Assembly: GCF_003574445.1 (NCBI RefSeq) | Contig: NZ_KZ984563.1 | Location: 1-64,000 of the forward strand | Direction of reading: 5' to 3' | Origin: Streptomyces sp. YIM 130001 | Lineage (GTDB): Bacteria; Actinomycetota; Actinomycetes; Streptomycetales; Streptomycetaceae | DNA length: 64,000 nt | Part shown: in pieces, positions 55,689 through 62,939 of the stretch | How positions within the stretch are numbered: the first letter of the stretch is position 1 | Layout: every line of letters begins with the position of its first letter | Made by a program: the position numbers and the translations under genes | Notes under the pieces: generated by a model | Told to the model about the DNA's origin: nothing | The model's input: the letters and a program-made list of their open reading frames with translations, nothing else | The model's database searches: none

Positions 55689-56100
55689 TTCCCGGGGTCC
55701 GGCGACAGGCGTCCCGCGACGGAAGTCCGGCGACAGACGGCGACCAGCGACCTGATCCAGCACCCCACGCACCTGGTGACCTGCCCGGATACGTCCGGCA
55801 GCACGCCCGCTCGCCGTCCGGTGCCAGAAAGGCGTTGACGCACGCCCCAGGCACTCGTACGGTGCATATCGCCCTGTTGTCGCCGATCGGAGTGGACCGT
55901 TGCTCGTCTGAGGTCTTGAGACACCACATAGCGCAGCACAGACTGCGCATGTCGCGTGCGACCTCGGCCGTCGAGCCGTCCTCCGTGGACCAGGGCCTCC
56001 CTTGCGCCCTCCGCCCGACCCGTTCTGGCCGGGTTCAGTCGCCGCATCCGTGTCTCACCGCGTTGCCCTGCACCCACTCATGCACGCGCCGGAGGCCGCT
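55689..56100 (+). promoter_or_regulatory. Promoter and long leader of the ABC-F gene
   Basis: 412 bp between ssgD and the ABC-F gene. A good promoter at 55835-55863 predicts a leader of about 230 nt. Within it GCGCAG (55931-55936) and CTGCGC (55943-55948) can pair. No clear short ORF with a strong ribosome binding site was found, but GTG and ATG codons in the leader leave room for one. Confidence 0.5.
55835..55863 (+). promoter_or_regulatory. Promoter of the ABC-F gene
   Basis: -35 TTGACG (55835-55840), 17-bp spacer, -10 TACGGT (55858-55863), close to the vegetative HrdB consensus. Confidence 0.65.
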
Positions 56101-57750
56101 TTGTCTACTTTCCCGGGTTCGAACCCGTCCATCACCATCACCTCGCTCGACTTCTCGTGGCCCGACGGGACCGAGGTCTTCGACGGTCTGCAGGCCTCCT
56201 TCGCTCCGGGCAGGACCGGGCTCATCGGCGTCAACGGGTCAGGAAAATCAACTCTGTTGAAGCTGATCGCCGGCGTGCTCACGCCGGGCGCCGGCACGAT
56301 CCGCACGGCCGGCGACGTCGGCCGGCTGCCGCAGAACGTCACGCTCGACACGGAACTCCGCGTCGACGAGGTCCTCGGCATCGCCGAGACCCGCACCGCC
56401 TTGCATGCCATCGAGGCCGGAGACGTGGCGGAGGAGCACTTCACCGCGGTCGGCGACGATTGGGACGTCGAGGAGCGTGCCGTCGCGGCGCTCGATGAGC
56501 TCGGACTCGGCCACATCGGTCTCGACCGGACGATCGGCGAGGTGTCCGGCGGCGAGTCGGTGCTGCTTCGCCTCGCGGCACTGCTGCTGCGCAGGCCGGC
56601 CGTACTGCTCCTGGACGAGCCGACGAACAACCTCGACCTGTACGCGCGCAGGCGGCTGTACTCCGCGGTCCAGGCCTGGTCGGGCGTGCTCGTCGTGGTC
56701 AGCCACGACCGCGAGCTCCTGGAACTCGTCGACCAGATCGCCGATCTGCGCGGCGGCACGATCACCTGGTACGGAGGAACGCTCTCCGCCTACGAGGAGG
56801 CACTCGCCGTCGAGCAGGAGGCCGCGGAACGCATGGTGCGGGTCGCGGAGGCCGACTTCAAGCGCCAGAAGCGAGAGCTGTCCGACGCCCAGGTGAAACT
56901 CGCCCGCCGGGTCCGCTACGGCGACAAGATGTTCGCCCAGAAACGCGAGCCGAAGATCATCATGAACGCCCGCAAGCGGGAGGCCCAGGTCTCGGCGGGC
57001 AAGCACCGCATCATGCACGAGGAGAAGCTGAAGGAGGCCAAGGAGCGGCTCGACACCGCTGTCGAGGCAGTGCGCGACGACGACGAGATCCGTGTCGATC
57101 TGCCGTACACGGCGGTACCGCCGGGCCGGTCCGTGCTCACCCTGCGCGAGCTCGGTCTGCGCTACGGGGCCCGTGTGGAGGGCGAGTTCGAGCTGCGCGG
57201 CCCCGAGCGCATCGCACTCGTCGGCCGCAACGGGGCGGGCAAGACCACCCTGCTGCGGACCGTCAACGGCGAACTCGAACCGGTCGACGGCGAGGCGACG
57301 GCCCATGTGCCCGTACGCTTCCTGCCGCAGCGCCTCGATGTGCTCGACGAGGCACTCACGGTCGCGGAGAACGTCGCACGAGCGGCACCGGACGCCGACA
57401 ACAACCGGATCCGGGCGCGTCTCGCGCGCTTCCTGTTCCGGGGCGCGCGGGCCGACAAGGTGGCGGGAACACTTTCCGGCGGTGAGCGGTTCCGGGCGGC
57501 GCTCGCGGCGCTGCTGCTCGCCGAACCGGCGCCGCAGCTCCTGATGCTCGACGAGCCGACGAACAATCTCGACATGTCGAGCGTGCGTCAGCTGACCACT
57601 GCGCTGGAGAGTTACGAGGGCGCGCTGATCGTGGCCAGTCACGACCTGCCCTTCCTCGAGTCGATCGGCGTGACCCGCTGGCTGCTGCTCGACGGAGAAC
57701 TGCGGGACACGACCGTGGAGGAGGTGCGGGACCTGATGATGTCCGCATGA
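56101..57750 (+). CDS. ABC-F ATPase, antibiotic-resistance (ribosome protection) type
   Basis: 549-aa soluble protein with two ABC domains and no membrane span. First: GLIGVNGSGKSTLLKLIAG, signature VSGGESVLLR, Walker B VLLLDEPTNNLD, VSHDRELL. Linker about 230-330 is charged and coiled (VAEADFKRQKRELSDAQVKL, RKREAQVSAGKHRIMHEEKL), the part that reaches the ribosome P site. Second: ALVGRNGAGKTTLLRTVNG, LSGGERFRAAL, LLMLDEPTNNLD. TTG 56101 is chosen because GGAGG is five bases ahead; an in-frame ATG at 56080 has none. The syntenic S. coelicolor gene is SCO6720, which I recall (not certain) as the tiamulin-inducible TiaA. Confidence 0.9.
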   Translation: MSTFPGSNPSITITSLDFSWPDGTEVFDGLQASFAPGRTGLIGVNGSGKSTLLKLIAGVLTPGAGTIRTAGDVGRLPQNVTLDTELRVDEVLGIAETRTALHAIEAGDVAEEHFTAVGDDWDVEERAVAALDELGLGHIGLDRTIGEVSGGESVLLRLAALLLRRPAVLLLDEPTNNLDLYARRRLYSAVQAWSGVLVVVSHDRELLELVDQIADLRGGTITWYGGTLSAYEEALAVEQEAAERMVRVAEADFKRQKRELSDAQVKLARRVRYGDKMFAQKREPKIIMNARKREAQVSAGKHRIMHEEKLKEAKERLDTAVEAVRDDDEIRVDLPYTAVPPGRSVLTLRELGLRYGARVEGEFELRGPERIALVGRNGAGKTTLLRTVNGELEPVDGEATAHVPVRFLPQRLDVLDEALTVAENVARAAPDADNNRIRARLARFLFRGARADKVAGTLSGGERFRAALAALLLAEPAPQLLMLDEPTNNLDMSSVRQLTTALESYEGALIVASHDLPFLESIGVTRWLLLDGELRDTTVEEVRDLMMSA

Positions 57751-57764
57751 ATCCCCGACGGGGT

Positions 57765-57799
57765 CGCGGTCCGTGTCGGTGCTGCCGTCACGGACCGCG
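57765..57799 (+). terminator. Hairpin after the ABC-F gene
   Basis: Perfect 11-bp stem CGCGGTCCGTG (57765-57775) / CACGGACCGCG (57789-57799), 13-nt loop. Confidence 0.7.
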
Positions 57800-57817
57800 G
57801 AATCGTCCGTAAATCAC

Positions 57818-57830
57818 GACAGGACCTGTC
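57818..57830 (+). promoter_or_regulatory. Palindrome in the UvrA-like gene promoter
   Basis: GACAGGACCTGTC is a perfect 6-1-6 dyad. It lies 12 bases upstream of a -10 hexamer TAGCGT (57843-57848), i.e. over the -35 region, and the -10 is seven bases from the ATG, so the transcript is probably leaderless and the dyad a repressor operator. Confidence 0.5.
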
Positions 57831-57855
57831 TGGTATCCACCGTAGCGTCGGCGGC

Positions 57856-60174
57856 ATGCCAGCACAGACCTCGCGGCCGGTCATGCCGCAGCACATCGTC
57901 GTCACCGGCGCCCGGGAGAACAACCTCCAGGACGTCACCCTGCGCATCTCGAAGGGGCGCCTCACGGTCTTCACCGGGGTGTCGGGGTCGGGCAAGTCGT
58001 CGGTGGTCTTCGACACCATCGCCGTCGAGTCCCAGCGCCAGCTCAACGAGACGTTCACCTGGTTCATCCGCAACCGTCTGCCGAAGTACGAGCGCCCGCA
58101 CGCCGACGCCCTGGAGGATCTGGCGCCGGCGATCGTCGTCGACCAGCGGCCCATCGGTGGCCACTCCCGGTCGACGGTCGGCACGATGACGGACATCCAC
58201 TCGGTGCTGCGGGTGCTGTTCTCCCGGCACGGCACACCCAGCGCGGGCTCGGCCACCGCTTACTCCTTCAACGACCCGAGCGGTATGTGCGAACGCTGCG
58301 ACGGGCTCGGGCGCACGGTCAGGCCCGACTACGACCGCATCCTGGATCCGGCGAAGTCGCTGGCCGAGGGCGGGATCGCGTTCCCTCCGTTCCGCCCCGG
58401 GACCTTCCACGGACAGACGTACGTCAACAGCCCGGACCTCGATCCGCACAAGCCGGTGGGCCACTTCACCGAGTCGGAGCGCGCGTTCCTGATGCGCGGG
58501 CGCGGGACGAAGGTACGGGTGAAGGGCAGCACCTTCGAGGTCGAGAACGACTACGAGGGCGTGGCCGACCGGTTCGACCGGCTGTATCTCAAGCGGGATC
58601 TGGCGGCACTCAGCCAGAAGACCCGCGATCTCGTCCAGGAGTACCTGGCCGAGGGCGAGTGCCCGAGCTGCCACGGGGCGAGGCTGAACGAGGCGGCGCT
58701 CGCCAGCCGGATCGACGGCCTCTCGATCGCCGACTGCTCGCGGATGGAGGTCACCGATCTGATCCCGATGCTGGCGGCGATCGACGACCCGGTGGGCCGG
58801 CCGATCGCGGCGGCCGCGGTGACCGCCCTGGAACGCATCCGCGCCATCGGCCTCGGCTATCTGAGCCTCGACCGGCCCACTCAGTCGCTCTCCGGCGGCG
58901 AGGGCCAGCGCCTGAAGATGGTGCGGCATCTGGGCAGCAGCCTCACCGGCATGACGTACATCTTCGACGAGCCGAGCATCGGTCTGCACCCGAGGGACGT
59001 CGGACGCCTCAACGATCTACTGCTCCGGCTGCGCGACAAGGGAAACACCGTCCTCGTCGTAGAGCACGACGCCGATGTGATCGCCGTTGCCGACCATGTC
59101 GTGGACATGGGGCCGGGCGCGGGCGCAGACGGCGGACGGGTGGTGTTCGAGGGGACCCCGAAGGCGCTGCGGAGGGCGGACACGCCGACCGGACGCTGTC
59201 TGCGCCGCCGAGGAGGGACGAAGGACGTCTGCCGCATTCCCACCGGCGGCCTGTGGGTGAAGAACGTGTCGCTGCACAACCTCAAGGACGTGTCGGTCGA
59301 GTTCCCGACGGGTGTACTGACAGCGGTCACAGGTGTCGCAGGATCGGGCAAGTCCACGCTGGTGTCGGGGGCGTTCACCGAGGCACATCCCCAGGCCGTG
59401 GTGGTGGACCAGTCGACGATCGGGATCTCGGCGCGCTCGACGCCTGCCACGTACCTCGGGATCATGGACGTCACGCGCAAGCTGTTCGCCCGCCTGACCG
59501 GCAGCGAGCCCGGGCTCTTCAGTTTCAACTCCGGTGGGGCCTGCGAGACTTGCCGGGGCCGGGGGGTCATCTACAGCGACCTGGCGTTCATGGATCCGGT
59601 GACGACGACCTGTCCGGACTGCGAGGGGCGCAGGTTCAAGGACGAGGTACTCGCGCTGCATGTGCAGGGCCGGTCGATCGCGGACGTACTGGACCTGACG
59701 GCCGATCAAGCGCTGGAGTTCTTCGGGTCGTTGGAGGAGTCTGCGGTCGGCACGGCGGCGGCGCCGAGGCGGCAGCTCGCGGCGCTACGCGATGTGGGCC
59801 TGACGTATCTGACGCTCGGGCAGCCGTTGAGCACACTCTCGGGCGGGGAGCGCCAGCGGATCAAACTGGCGACGCGACTGCACCGGACGGGCGCGGTGTA
59901 CGTGCTGGACGAGCCGACCACCGGTCTGCACATGGCGGACGTCGACGGGCTCGTGGGGCTGCTCGACGGACTGGTCGACAACGGGAACACCGTGATCGTC
60001 GTGGAGCACAACCTGGACGTGATCCGCCGCGCCGACCACGTGGTGGACCTCGGGCCGGACGGCGGAAAGAACGGCGGTGAAGTGGTGTTCACCGGGACGC
60101 CCGCCGAGCTGCTCTCCGCGGAGGGTTCGTTCACCGCGCAGCATCTGCGGGATCTGGTGGACGGGACGGACTGA
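57856..60174 (+). CDS. Class II UvrA-like ABC ATPase (drug resistance type)
   Basis: 772 aa, against about 950 for true UvrA: the UvrB-binding insert is missing, as in class II UvrA/DrrC-like proteins tied to resistance to DNA-binding antibiotics. First ABC: TGVSGSGKSSVVFDT with zinc-finger CERCDGLG and CPSCHGARLN, signature LSGGEGQRLKM, Walker B YIFDEPSIGLHP. Second: TGVAGSGKSTLVSGA, zinc finger CETCRGRG and CPDCEGRRF, LSGGERQRIKL, YVLDEPTTGLHM. The ATG lies seven bases after TAGCGT with no Shine-Dalgarno. It follows the ABC-F gene after a terminator, so it is separately transcribed. Confidence 0.92.
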   Translation: MPAQTSRPVMPQHIVVTGARENNLQDVTLRISKGRLTVFTGVSGSGKSSVVFDTIAVESQRQLNETFTWFIRNRLPKYERPHADALEDLAPAIVVDQRPIGGHSRSTVGTMTDIHSVLRVLFSRHGTPSAGSATAYSFNDPSGMCERCDGLGRTVRPDYDRILDPAKSLAEGGIAFPPFRPGTFHGQTYVNSPDLDPHKPVGHFTESERAFLMRGRGTKVRVKGSTFEVENDYEGVADRFDRLYLKRDLAALSQKTRDLVQEYLAEGECPSCHGARLNEAALASRIDGLSIADCSRMEVTDLIPMLAAIDDPVGRPIAAAAVTALERIRAIGLGYLSLDRPTQSLSGGEGQRLKMVRHLGSSLTGMTYIFDEPSIGLHPRDVGRLNDLLLRLRDKGNTVLVVEHDADVIAVADHVVDMGPGAGADGGRVVFEGTPKALRRADTPTGRCLRRRGGTKDVCRIPTGGLWVKNVSLHNLKDVSVEFPTGVLTAVTGVAGSGKSTLVSGAFTEAHPQAVVVDQSTIGISARSTPATYLGIMDVTRKLFARLTGSEPGLFSFNSGGACETCRGRGVIYSDLAFMDPVTTTCPDCEGRRFKDEVLALHVQGRSIADVLDLTADQALEFFGSLEESAVGTAAAPRRQLAALRDVGLTYLTLGQPLSTLSGGERQRIKLATRLHRTGAVYVLDEPTTGLHMADVDGLVGLLDGLVDNGNTVIVVEHNLDVIRRADHVVDLGPDGGKNGGEVVFTGTPAELLSAEGSFTAQHLRDLVDGTD

Positions 60175-60201
60175 CGACGGGGCGAAACCGGGGGTCCGGG
60201 G

Positions 60202-60219
60202 CCCGCCTGTCCGGGCGGG
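60202..60219 (+). terminator. Small hairpin after the UvrA-like gene
   Basis: CCCGCC (60202-60207) / GGCGGG (60214-60219), 6-nt loop, 28 bases after the stop; weak. Confidence 0.4.
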
Positions 60220-60365
60220 AGGCACCCCTCCGTACGTGACATGCCTCTCGCCCGGACACCCGGATTCCGGCCAGATCGAGTCCGATCCGGCCAGATCCGC
60301 AAGGTCATATCGTGAGGAACGGGACACGCCTCGCCCCCACCAGGCGATCTCCTTTACTCGCCACT

Positions 60366-60400
60366 TAACCTACGGTCTCGTAACCTACGAACCCGTAGGT
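60366..60400 (+). promoter_or_regulatory. Operator array ahead of the acyl-ACP desaturase gene
   Basis: Two direct copies of TAACCTACG (60366-60374 and 60381-60389) and an inverted CGTAGGT (60394-60400). The second copy and the inverted one form a perfect ACCTACG-N4-CGTAGGT dyad (60383-60400). Size and symmetry fit a TetR-type repressor, as used for desaturase control in other bacteria. Confidence 0.65.
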
Positions 60401-60430
60401 AGCACTTCTCCCGTCCCCGCAGGAGCACCC

Positions 60431-61405
60431 GTGACGATCACCTCTCCCCACCTCGGCAGCTCGGGCACCTGGACCGACGCCAGGCTCCTCCACGCCCTGG
60501 AAGAGGTTGTCGAGAACGAACTCAACCGCCACCTCAAGGTCGCCAAGGACTGGATGCCGCACGAGTACGTGCCCTGGTCCGACGGCCGCAACTTCCCCGG
60601 ATTCTTCGAGGACGGCGAAGACTGGCAGCAGGACCAGTCCAAGGTCACCGACATCGGCAGGACCGCCCTCATCGTCAACCTGCTCACGGAGGACAACCTC
60701 CCGAGCTACCACCACGAGATCGCCTCCCTCTTCGGCCGCGACGGCGCCTGGGGCACCTGGGTGCACCGCTGGACCGCGGAGGAGGGCCGGCACGGCATCG
60801 TGATGCGCGATTACCTGCTCACGTCCCGTGCCGTCGACCCGGACAAGCTCGAGACGTTCCGTATGGCGCACATGTCGGAGGGCTTCGAGTCCGACAACCG
60901 GCACTCGATGCTGCACTCCGTCGCCTACGTGGCCTTCCAGGAGCTCGCCACCCGCATCTCGCACCGCAACACCGGGCACCAGTCGGGCGACCCCGTCTGC
61001 GACCGGATGCTGGCGCGGATCGCCACCGACGAGAACCTGCACATGATCTTCTACCGGAATCTGCTCAGGGCGGCCTTCGAGCTCGCGCCCGACCTCACCA
61101 TGATGTCCGTGCGAGACGTGGTCGTGAACTTCCGGATGCCCGGACACGGCATGCCCGGCTTCGAGCGCGCCGCCGCGCAGATGGCCATCGGCGAGATCTA
61201 CAACATGCGCATCCACCACGACGACGTGCTGCAGCCCGTGCTGCGCTACCTGAAGGTCATGGAGATCACCGGGCTCGGCCCCGAGGGGATCAAGGCTCAG
61301 GAGGAGCTCGGGCTCTTCATGGGCGGTCTCGACTCGGAGGCCTCCAAGTTCGACGAGAAGCTCGCGGCGCGCAAGGCCAGGATCGCCGCTCGCGCAGCAG
61401 GCTGA
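60431..61405 (+). CDS. Acyl-[acyl-carrier-protein] desaturase (diiron)
   Basis: 324-aa soluble ferritin-like diiron enzyme that adds a double bond to acyl-ACP, like mycobacterial DesA1/DesA2 and plant stearoyl-ACP desaturase. The two iron-binding EExxH-type motifs are TAEEGRHG and ATDENLHM (DExxH variant); MPHEYVPWSDGRNF and LTEDNLPSYH are family signatures. GTG start at 60431 with AGGAG five bases ahead. The gene stands alone between the UvrA-like gene and a convergent WhiB-like gene and is preceded by a strong operator array. Confidence 0.95.
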   Translation: MTITSPHLGSSGTWTDARLLHALEEVVENELNRHLKVAKDWMPHEYVPWSDGRNFPGFFEDGEDWQQDQSKVTDIGRTALIVNLLTEDNLPSYHHEIASLFGRDGAWGTWVHRWTAEEGRHGIVMRDYLLTSRAVDPDKLETFRMAHMSEGFESDNRHSMLHSVAYVAFQELATRISHRNTGHQSGDPVCDRMLARIATDENLHMIFYRNLLRAAFELAPDLTMMSVRDVVVNFRMPGHGMPGFERAAAQMAIGEIYNMRIHHDDVLQPVLRYLKVMEITGLGPEGIKAQEELGLFMGGLDSEASKFDEKLAARKARIAARAAG

Positions 61406-61411
61406 CAGCGG

Positions 61412-61453
61412 GTGTGCCCGGGCCTCGCGCCCCATGCAGGGGCCCGGGCACAC
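61412..61453. terminator. Bidirectional hairpin between the desaturase and WhiB-like genes
   Basis: Perfect 13-bp stem GTGTGCCCGGGCC (61412-61424) / GGCCCGGGCACAC (61441-61453), 16-nt loop, extended by a GCGG/CCGC after one bulge. It sits between two convergent genes. Confidence 0.8.
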
Positions 61454-61471
61454 CGCTTCTCGCGCCGTGCG

Positions 61472-61732
61472 TCAGCCTCGCCTGAGAGCGAGGCGCTCCT
61501 TCTCGGAGAGTCCGCCCCAGACGCCGAACCGCTCGTCGTGAGTGAGCGCGTAGTCGAGGCAGGCCAGGCGTTCCTCGCAGGCGAGGCAGAGGGCCTTGGC
61601 CTCCCGTACGGAGCCGCCCGGCTCCGGGAAGAAGAACTCGGGGCCGGTCTGCGCACACAGGGCCCCCTCCTGCCATGCGGGCCGGTCTTCCCGGCCCGTT
61701 TCGATGTTGGGCTTGCTGAGCATGGGCACCAT
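61472..61732 (-). CDS. WhiB-like transcription factor (Wbl)
   Basis: 86 aa. Four cysteines for an [4Fe-4S] cluster in the Wbl pattern: GALCAQTG, then CLACEERLAC (CxxCx5C), followed by the turn FGVWGGLSEKER and a basic end (RLALRRG). Such proteins act with sigma HrdB region 4 in development or stress and antibiotic response. Start uncertain: ATG 61730-61732, ATG 61721-61723 or TTG 61760-61762; none has a clear ribosome binding site. Confidence 0.9.
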   Translation of the reverse strand: MVPMLSKPNIETGREDRPAWQEGALCAQTGPEFFFPEPGGSVREAKALCLACEERLACLDYALTHDERFGVWGGLSEKERLALRRG

Positions 61733-61897
61733 GCTCGCCGCCGGCCCGAAACAAGCGATCAACGAACGCTGAACGCCCTGGCGGGGCAGTCACGCACGCG
61801 CCTCGCGAAGGTCGGCCACCACGCGGGGCGGCACTCCTCGACGCGCCCCACCACGGCCTCCGTCGCGCCGGCCGTCACTCTCCGTCGAGACGGGACG

Positions 61898-62689
61898 TCA
61901 CTCGGCGGGCCTCGGCGCCGGCTGGATCACCGCGAGCTTCGCGCCGTAGGGGTCGGCCAGCTTGGCCACCCGGCCGACGCCCTCGATGTCCACGGGCCCG
62001 GAGCGCACCGAGCCGTCCGCCTCGCGGGCCCGCGCCACCGTCGCCTCACAGTCGTCCACGGCAAAGTACGGCAGCCAGTGCGAGGGGCCGCCGGCCTCCA
62101 CCGGATCGTCCCCCTTGGCGACGATCCCGCCGAACATGCCCTCGGGGCCCGATCCCACCGGAAGCACCGTGACGTAACTGCTGCTCCCCATCGGCACGTC
62201 GAAGGTGTCCAGGCCCACCGCCGAGTAGAAGGCCGTGGCCGCGGCGACGTCGTCGGTGTAGAGCTCGGCCCAGTTCAGCGAGCCCGTCTCGTCGACCTTC
62301 TCCAGGCCCGGCAGGGTGCCGGGGCGCCAGACGTTGAAAGCCGCCCCCTGCGGGTCCGCCAGGATGCCCATGCGCCCGAGGTCGGCGACGTCCATCGGCT
62401 CCATGAGTGAGGAACCCCCGGCGTCCTGCACCGCCTTGATGGCGGCGTCCACGTCCGGCGTGCAGAAGTAGACGGACCACGTAGGGGCGGCCATGTCGGC
62501 GCCGACGGACATCCCGCCGGCCACCGTCCTGCCGTCGGAGGTGAACGTGCCGTACCCGCCGAACTCCGCGGGCCCCGGCGTGAACTCCCAGCCGAGGACC
62601 GCGCCGTAGAACTCTGCGGCTGCCTCGATGTCCGGAGCGCAGTAATCGGTCCAGTTCAGCGAACCGGTGACGAAACGGGTCGTGAGCAT
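61898..62689 (-). CDS. Glyoxalase/VOC superfamily protein, two domains
   Basis: 263 aa made of two vicinal-oxygen-chelate modules: residues 1-125 (TGSLNWTDYCAPDIEAAAEF, YGAVLGWEF, ADPQGAAFNVWRP) and 135-260 (TGSLNWAELYTDDVAAATAF, YSAVGLDTF, DPYGAKLAVIQ). The usual metal histidine at the start of each module is replaced by asparagine (SLNW), so it may bind a ligand rather than act as a glyoxalase; similar proteins in Streptomyces include hydroxylase-like and antibiotic-binding members. AAGGAG six bases before ATG. Divergent from the glucanase gene. Confidence 0.88.
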   Translation of the reverse strand: MLTTRFVTGSLNWTDYCAPDIEAAAEFYGAVLGWEFTPGPAEFGGYGTFTSDGRTVAGGMSVGADMAAPTWSVYFCTPDVDAAIKAVQDAGGSSLMEPMDVADLGRMGILADPQGAAFNVWRPGTLPGLEKVDETGSLNWAELYTDDVAAATAFYSAVGLDTFDVPMGSSSYVTVLPVGSGPEGMFGGIVAKGDDPVEAGGPSHWLPYFAVDDCEATVARAREADGSVRSGPVDIEGVGRVAKLADPYGAKLAVIQPAPRPAE

Positions 62690-62815
62690 GATCGGCTCCT
62701 TGAATGAGTCCCGTTGTCCCTTTCCACCCGAGTCTTCCACCGGCGACCGACAAGCGCCGCCCGTGGCCGTCCGAGGGGAGATCGGCAAGATTCATTTTGT
62801 GAAGACGGTAACTTT

Positions 62816-62831
62816 CTGAGAGCGCTCTCAG
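62816..62831 (+). promoter_or_regulatory. CebR-like LacI-type operator
   Basis: CTGAGAGCGCTCTCAG is a perfect 16-bp palindrome. Its core TGAGAGCGCTCTCA differs at two symmetric positions from the Streptomyces CebR site TGGGAGCGCTCCCA. It lies nine bases before a TTGACG -35 (62841-62846) of the glucanase gene, so a sugar-responsive LacI-family regulator is likely. Confidence 0.65.
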
Positions 62832-62939
62832 TCACAACTCTTGACGCCGGAGACGACGCCCGCAACATTGATAACCCGCAGGGCGCCTCCCCCCAACTAC
62901 CGCACGCCCCTGTGTCCCCCACACTTCAGGAGTGTCTCA

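Noticed and set aside
56080..56100. ATG at 56080 as the start of the ABC-F protein
   Set aside because: It has no ribosome binding site, whereas TTG at 56101 is preceded by GGAGG at the right distance and family sequence starts after it.
55835..56260. 141-codon frame over the ABC-F leader and gene start as a leader peptide
   Set aside because: It runs 160 bp into the ABC-F gene in another frame, has no ribosome binding site and low-complexity composition; too long for a typical attenuation peptide.
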